NCBI GenBank assembly: GCA_964374095.1
Contig: CAYJXJ010000056.1
Coordinates: forward strand, 1 to 24,599
Source of the DNA: CAYJXJ01 sp964374095
GTDB taxonomy: Bacteria; Elusimicrobiota; Elusimicrobia; UBA1565; UBA9628
Length of the DNA stretch: 24,599 nt
Direction: 5' to 3'
Each line of letters begins with the position of its first letter. Within the stretch, counting starts at the first letter, position 1. The notes under the pieces are model-generated. The model worked only from the letters and a program-made list of their open reading frames with translations, searched no databases and was not told the origin of the DNA. Position numbers and translations under genes: made by a program. Shown here piece by piece: positions 20,583 through 24,599 of this stretch.

Positions 20583-22328
20583 ATGAAGAGCTTCCGCAAG
20601 GCGCTGGCGATTGCCATCGTCCTCGCCCAGACCGCTTTCGTACCGGGCTTGGGCATCATGGCCGCATCCGCGCAGAATCTAGGACGCGGCAACGTCGGGG
20701 TCCAGGGCAACACCGGAACCCGCGGCGTATCTCCCGTCAACGTAAACTCGGGCATCGGGGGCGGCAACCTCGGTTCCTTTAGTTCCCGCGCCAACCTCTC
20801 GGGCTCGGTCATCGGCATCGATGCCGGTCCCACGGTCCGACCCTCTATCGAGGGCAGGGTCGGCGAGATCGGGCGGCTCGCCCCGGTCGAGGGGTTGACC
20901 CTCGAATCCGAGCGGGTCGCGCCGAATGCCGGCCCTTCCGACCAGGCCGCCGCCCAGGTTCTCGGCCGCGCGGCCGAGACCGCGGGAGTCCAGGAATTCA
21001 TGAGCTTCATCGGCAATGGCGCCGAATCCCAAATCGCCGGCCCCACCGAGACCAACGGCGCCGAGATGGGCGCTCAAGTCTATAAAGGAAGGATCCAGTT
21101 CGACGGGGCCAATCGCAAGGCCTCCGACAGCCTCGTGCCCGCCATGGGCGTCGATGCCGGTCCCTCCGAGACCGAGCTGACTCCCGCCCAGCCCCAGGCT
21201 CAAGCCGACGGCTCGCGCGCGGTGCCTCCGGCCGGTCCCTCCGGGACTTCCTCCGAAGGCAAGTCCGGCCCCAGCAAGTGGCAGACCCTGACCGACCTCC
21301 TCGTCATCGGCGGCGTCAGCAGCCTCACCCACGGCCTAGCCCACCAGCTCGGCGGAGCCGACCACGGCTCGGCGGCCCTCATCAGCCTTTACGCCACCAC
21401 GGTCCTGGTGTCGAGCATCCGTTACTCGCAGGACTTCGTCGAACTGCTCGGAAAGAAGGAATGGGGCGGAGCGGCCAAGGCCGGAGCCGCGGCCGTCATG
21501 GCCGGGCTTCTCGCCCCGGTCGCGCTCGCCGTCGACGCCTGGCAGCAGCTCGTCGTTCCCATCGCCAAGAACATCTGGAAGGCGGTCAAGGAAGTCGCGA
21601 AGTTCATCCGCGACCTGGCCATCGACGCGTGGAACCTCGTCAAGCGCGCGGCCAAGGCGGTTTGGACCTTCGTCAAGGACGTCGCCAACGCCGTTTGGGA
21701 AGGCCTCAAGGCCGTCGGCCGCTTCATCCGAGACTTGGTTTCCGACCTCTGGACCGCGATCAAGAACGCGGCCGAAGCGGTCTGGAACCTCGTCAAGGAC
21801 TTGGCTAACGCCGCCTGGGAGGCGATCAAGGATATCGCTTCTTGGGTCGCGGATGTCCTGGAAGGTTTCTACACCCATGTCCTCACCCCCATCGGTCACG
21901 CGCTCCGCGGCCTCTCGGCCGCGGCGATCGCGGGCCTCGCGGCCGCCTTGGTCGTGGTCCTGCCCTTCCTGGGCTCCATGGGGATGAACTTCATCGTCAA
22001 GCCTCTCGCCCAGCTCTTCGATCGCACGGGCAAGTGGCCCAAGGCCTTCTCCATCCCGGCGGCCCTCGTGGTCACGGCTGGAGTCGTGCTGGCCGCGATA
22101 TCCCTGCCCGTTCTGCAGGGACTGGCGGCGGCGGCGATGCTCACGGTCGGCGGCTCCATGCTGATCGGCTTCTTCGGCGGCGCCTGGACGGCGCTGGTCG
22201 AGGGCTATCGCAGCGGCTTCATCGCCGGCATCTCCAAGGGCGTCGGTCAGGCCTATAGCGTCGCGACCGGCTCCTACAACCGGGCGAAGGCGAATTACAG
22301 CTCCTGGAGGATGAACCTCCAAAAGTAG
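20583..22328 (+). CDS. Unrecognised secreted/membrane protein with tryptophan-spaced amphipathic helix repeats
   Basis: Start ATG 20583 is chosen for its AGGGGG-type ribosome-binding site and the signal peptide it gives (about 1-33, ending ASAQ). A longer frame from 20499 adds nothing. The 581-residue product has a Gly/Asn/Ser-rich N-terminal part (about 34-240) with two I/V-D-A-G-P-(T/S) echoes. Residues 320-435 are a run of amphipathic helix repeats with tryptophans mostly 11 or 18 residues apart (for example AVWTFVKDVANAVWEGLK and AVWNLVKDLANAAWEAIK), which align as two units of about 40. Hydrophobic segments at about 443-468 and 485-545 include glycine-rich membrane-like stretches. I recognise no family. 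The repeats resemble membrane-surface or tape-measure-like helices. It is likely envelope-associated and is followed by a strong terminator. Confidence 0.75.
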   Translation: MKSFRKALAIAIVLAQTAFVPGLGIMAASAQNLGRGNVGVQGNTGTRGVSPVNVNSGIGGGNLGSFSSRANLSGSVIGIDAGPTVRPSIEGRVGEIGRLAPVEGLTLESERVAPNAGPSDQAAAQVLGRAAETAGVQEFMSFIGNGAESQIAGPTETNGAEMGAQVYKGRIQFDGANRKASDSLVPAMGVDAGPSETELTPAQPQAQADGSRAVPPAGPSGTSSEGKSGPSKWQTLTDLLVIGGVSSLTHGLAHQLGGADHGSAALISLYATTVLVSSIRYSQDFVELLGKKEWGGAAKAGAAAVMAGLLAPVALAVDAWQQLVVPIAKNIWKAVKEVAKFIRDLAIDAWNLVKRAAKAVWTFVKDVANAVWEGLKAVGRFIRDLVSDLWTAIKNAAEAVWNLVKDLANAAWEAIKDIASWVADVLEGFYTHVLTPIGHALRGLSAAAIAGLAAALVVVLPFLGSMGMNFIVKPLAQLFDRTGKWPKAFSIPAALVVTAGVVLAAISLPVLQGLAAAAMLTVGGSMLIGFFGGAWTALVEGYRSGFIAGISKGVGQAYSVATGSYNRAKANYSSWRMNLQK

Positions 22329-22330
22329 GC

Positions 22331-22364
22331 GCCTGCGCCCCCAATAATTGGAAGCGCCGGTCCC
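22331..22364 (+). repeat. Second copy of the intergenic stem-loop element
   Basis: Starts three bases after the stop codon and matches 16578-16609 apart from a 2-base insertion and a few substitutions, in the same orientation. The stem is less perfect here, since GCGCAGG has become GCGCCGG. Confidence 0.5.
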
Positions 22365-22376
22365 TCCCGTCAAAAT

Positions 22377-22410
22377 GCCGCCCCGCGGTTCCCGCGGGGC
22401 GGCTCGTTTA
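22377..22410 (+). terminator. Intrinsic terminator after the repeat-helix protein gene
   Basis: A perfect 12-bp GC stem (22377-22388 with 22392-22403) closes a 3-nt loop and is followed by TCGTTTA. The T-run is weak but the stem is very stable. Confidence 0.7.
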
Positions 22411-22447
22411 TGGGGATGTGACCCTAAGTAAAAATTTGGCAAAGGGA

Positions 22448-22476
22448 TTGAACCTCAGGGTAACTGGGGTTACACT
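22448..22476 (+). promoter_or_regulatory. Promoter of the anchored Gly-rich protein gene
   Basis: TTGAAC (22448-22453), 17 bp, TACACT (22471-22476), about 35 bp before the ATG at 22512. A short GTAAC/GTTAC inverted repeat lies in and next to the spacer. Confidence 0.5.
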
Positions 22477-22511
22477 ATAGGAGGTAGGCGAGCGGATGGA
22501 GGACCCTCCTG

Positions 22512-24548
22512 ATGGATAAAGCGTGGAAGGCGCTTGCGGCGATATCAAGGCATCTCCATGAGAATCCGCGCGCCACGTACGGCCTGGTAGGCGGGATGAG
22601 CCTCTTCGTGCTCCTCGCTTGGGGAATCAGCTTTAGGTCGGAGGGCAACTGGCGCCACAGCGGTGAGACCTTCCGCAAACCCGGCTCGGACCTGCCCGCC
22701 GACTACCTAACTCGCGGTCGCAGCCAGCGCCCTTCTCCGTGGACTAACGCTCGCGCCACCGATCCGGCCGCCCCCAGCGCCGCGCCGGCCGATCCGGCCG
22801 CTTCGGCAGCGGCCGGCGGCGCAAGGATACCCTCCCCTGCCGCCGACCTCGGGCTCGACGGGGTCCCCGCGGCGCCCCAGACCGCGCCCTGGACCAGCAA
22901 CAGGGCGGCGTCTTCGCTGTCGCCGGGAGACGGATCCGCCGCGGGATTGCTGGCCGCGCCAGGCCTGTCGGGGCGTCCGGGACAAGCCGGCGGCGCGGCC
23001 GCGGGCTCGGGGTCCGCTCCCGGGCAAACCGTTTCGTCGTCGGATTCAAGGGCCGTCACGGGTTCGCAGCGGGTCGATGCCGCCGCGGGCCGTGGAGCCG
23101 GCCGCCGCGCCGTGGGGGTCGGGGCCAGGATCGCGACCGCGGCTCCCGGAGCCGGCGGGGTCGGGGGAACCAGCGCCGCGGCCGTGGAAGGGGGAACGAC
23201 CGCCGACGCCACGGATACCGGCCCTTCGACCGGGAAGCCCCAGTCCAATTCCGGCGGGGGCGCGCCGACGAACAATCCGACGGGCGGCGGGGATGGCGGC
23301 GGGGGCGGGGGCGGGGGGGGCGGGGGGGGCGGGGGCGGACCCACGTGCGCCTATGGCGGCCCGGGGGACAAGACGACCAGTTCCAAGATCCGGGAACTCA
23401 AGGACGCACTCCGGCGCGAAATCAAGCTGCTGACATCCCAGGTCGCCAAGCCCGCCTTGCGGCTGGTCCTCTCCATGTCCCGACGATCGAAACGAATCCT
23501 CACGAGTTCGCAGCCCAAACTTGCCGATCTCCAGCGCCAAATCAACTCGGACGCGGACCACTTCGCCAAATACCGCGGGGACCTGGCCCAGGAATTGCGT
23601 GTTTTTGCCGGATCTCTCCAAGGACTTTCCGACTCAGCCCGCTCCGGGAAAGAGGAACTCGGCCGCGCCGAGACCTGCCTTGAGACTCTCCGCGACGATG
23701 AGGGCGCCCCCGACCACGACAAACCCTGGATCGCCGATTGCCACGATCGCGCCGCGATCGGCTTGGCGCGGCACGCGGGAATATTCAGTTCGATCTCGCA
23801 AGCGCGGGAACAGCAGGCCCGCCGGGCGCCCTCCCTCATAGCCGAGCTAAAGATCATCGCCGATCAGGCTCCGGGAGTCTTGGATCCCGAAAGGCCCAAG
23901 TGGGCCAGGACGGGGATCGAACGGATCGAACAGCAGACCCGCATGCTCGATGATTTATACGAACGCCTCCAAGGCTTCCCGTGGGACCTTCTCACTGCCG
24001 CCGAACGCTCCCAGGCCGAGAGCCTGGGCGACGACATCAACGCGCGCCGCGAGGCGCTAGCCAAGATCGCGGAGGACGTTTCGAAGCTCAACCTTCCCGA
24101 GGACGCCGGCGAGCTCAATGCCGCTTTGGCCGACGGCGTCGCTCTGGTCGTCGCCGCCGATAAGTTCTTCGATCAGGTCTCCCGCGCTCCCACCGATCTT
24201 CGGAGCGCGCTCGTGACCCAAGGGAGCAGCGCGGCCAACCAGGCGCTCGTGGACCTCCATCGCGCCGCCAAACTCCTCCAGCAACAGGAGGACGCCGCCA
24301 AGCACTGCGAGAAGGTCTCCGAACCGCCCCCCGGATGCACCGGGAAAAACGCCAAGTATTGCGGCGGGGGCGGAGACGGCGGCAAGGGCGGAGACGGCGG
24401 GAAAGGCGGCGGGGACGGAAAGGGCGGCGACGGCGGGAAAAGCGGTGGGGGCGGGAAAGGCGGCGGGGGCGGCGGGGGCGGCAAGGGCGGCGGTTCCTCA
24501 GACCCCGGCTCCGGGGGCGGCGACGGCGGAAAGGGAGGGAAGGGCTAG
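22512..24548 (+). CDS. Unrecognised single-pass membrane protein with Pro/Ala-rich stalk, helical domain and Gly/Lys/Asp tail
   Basis: The 678-residue product has a short cytoplasmic start, one transmembrane helix (about 22-42, TYGLVGGMSLFVLLAWGISF), and a disordered Ala/Pro/Gly/Ser-rich stalk (about 55-265). A polyglycine run (about 263-278) follows, then a mostly helical domain (about 288-605) with coiled-coil-like stretches such as KIRELKDALRREIKLL. A tail of about 65 residues consists only of Gly with Lys, Asp and Ser. Scattered cysteines, including C-x7-C-x6-C just before the tail (H-C-E-K-V-S-E-P-P-P-G-C), could form disulfides. A GGAGG site precedes the ATG. No family is recognised. 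The layout suggests a surface-exposed structural or adhesive protein. It follows another envelope-type protein, but terminator and promoter separate the two. Confidence 0.75.
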   Translation: MDKAWKALAAISRHLHENPRATYGLVGGMSLFVLLAWGISFRSEGNWRHSGETFRKPGSDLPADYLTRGRSQRPSPWTNARATDPAAPSAAPADPAASAAAGGARIPSPAADLGLDGVPAAPQTAPWTSNRAASSLSPGDGSAAGLLAAPGLSGRPGQAGGAAAGSGSAPGQTVSSSDSRAVTGSQRVDAAAGRGAGRRAVGVGARIATAAPGAGGVGGTSAAAVEGGTTADATDTGPSTGKPQSNSGGGAPTNNPTGGGDGGGGGGGGGGGGGGGPTCAYGGPGDKTTSSKIRELKDALRREIKLLTSQVAKPALRLVLSMSRRSKRILTSSQPKLADLQRQINSDADHFAKYRGDLAQELRVFAGSLQGLSDSARSGKEELGRAETCLETLRDDEGAPDHDKPWIADCHDRAAIGLARHAGIFSSISQAREQQARRAPSLIAELKIIADQAPGVLDPERPKWARTGIERIEQQTRMLDDLYERLQGFPWDLLTAAERSQAESLGDDINARREALAKIAEDVSKLNLPEDAGELNAALADGVALVVAADKFFDQVSRAPTDLRSALVTQGSSAANQALVDLHRAAKLLQQQEDAAKHCEKVSEPPPGCTGKNAKYCGGGGDGGKGGDGGKGGGDGKGGDGGKSGGGGKGGGGGGGGKGGGSSDPGSGGGDGGKGGKG

Positions 24549-24599
24549 TACACGCGGCGAGGAGTTCGCCACGGGTTTTTCTCCCGACTTCACCCAGGG
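24545..24599 (+). repeat. 55-bp repeated terminator-like element, right copy
   Basis: Matches 926-980 at 53 of 55 positions and likewise begins at a TAG stop codon. It contains the GGCGA/TCGCC stem and the five-T run. The window ends exactly inside the repeat, with the last 38 bases identical to the left copy. Confidence 0.7.

Noticed and set aside
23280..23345. G-rich run as a CRISPR or tandem-repeat array
   Set aside because: It is a polyglycine-coding stretch without regular repeat-spacer structure; no CRISPR array was seen anywhere in the window.

Overview
This is a GC-rich bacterial chromosome segment. The envelope-type proteins (signal peptides, a YceI periplasmic protein, TPR/Ser-Thr kinase and FGE-domain proteins) and two large secreted or anchored low-complexity proteins suggest a diderm environmental lineage. 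The style recalls Elusimicrobiota, but that is an impression from memory; nothing here proves the taxonomy.

Left third (1-9300): an accessory island dominated by toxin-antitoxin (TA) modules and debris. In order it holds an N-terminally truncated Uma2-type nuclease, an intact RelE/ParE toxin with a Phd-like antitoxin, a doubly broken DUF433/DUF5615 copy, a TPR/transmembrane/Ser-Thr kinase gene split by one in-frame amber codon, an FGE-sulfatase (SUMF1-like) secreted protein, a DUF4160/DUF2442 pair, a stub of a second FGE gene, an intact DUF433/DUF5615 module, a remnant of a second kinase copy, the 3' end (domains V and VI) of a group II intron, an MNT nucleotidyltransferase with a broken HEPN partner, unexplained small ORFs, and an intact MazE-like antitoxin with an internally deleted MazF. 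Much of this comes from duplication of one ancestral unit (DUF433-DUF5615 / kinase / intergenic block / FGE gene), followed by different deletions in each copy. Several deletion joints lie at short direct repeats that can be read directly. Several modules have TTGACR-17-TATACT-like promoters placed so that the transcript would start at or next to the ATG.

Middle (9429-20392): an ordinary chromosomal block, all on the minus strand. cysS, rlmB, a CDF cation exporter and an unrecognised gene come first. They are followed by a tightly coupled run of yceI-like, PafA-like phosphatase, M1 aminopeptidase with a HEAT-like tail, thiamine pyrophosphokinase, a possible Imm70-type protein and a sodium:solute symporter. 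Junctions in this second run are 4-19 bp overlaps or a 6 bp gap, so it is probably one operon driven by the TTGAGA-18-TATAAT promoter before the yceI-like gene.

Right end (20393-24599): two plus-strand genes for unrecognised proteins. One is a secreted protein with tryptophan-spaced amphipathic helix repeats and hydrophobic segments. The other is a single-pass anchored protein with a Pro/Ala-rich stalk, a polyglycine run, a helical domain and a Gly/Lys/Asp tail. The last 55 bases of the window nearly duplicate the sequence right after the antitoxin stop at 926-980, so a repeated terminator-like element lies at both ends of the window.
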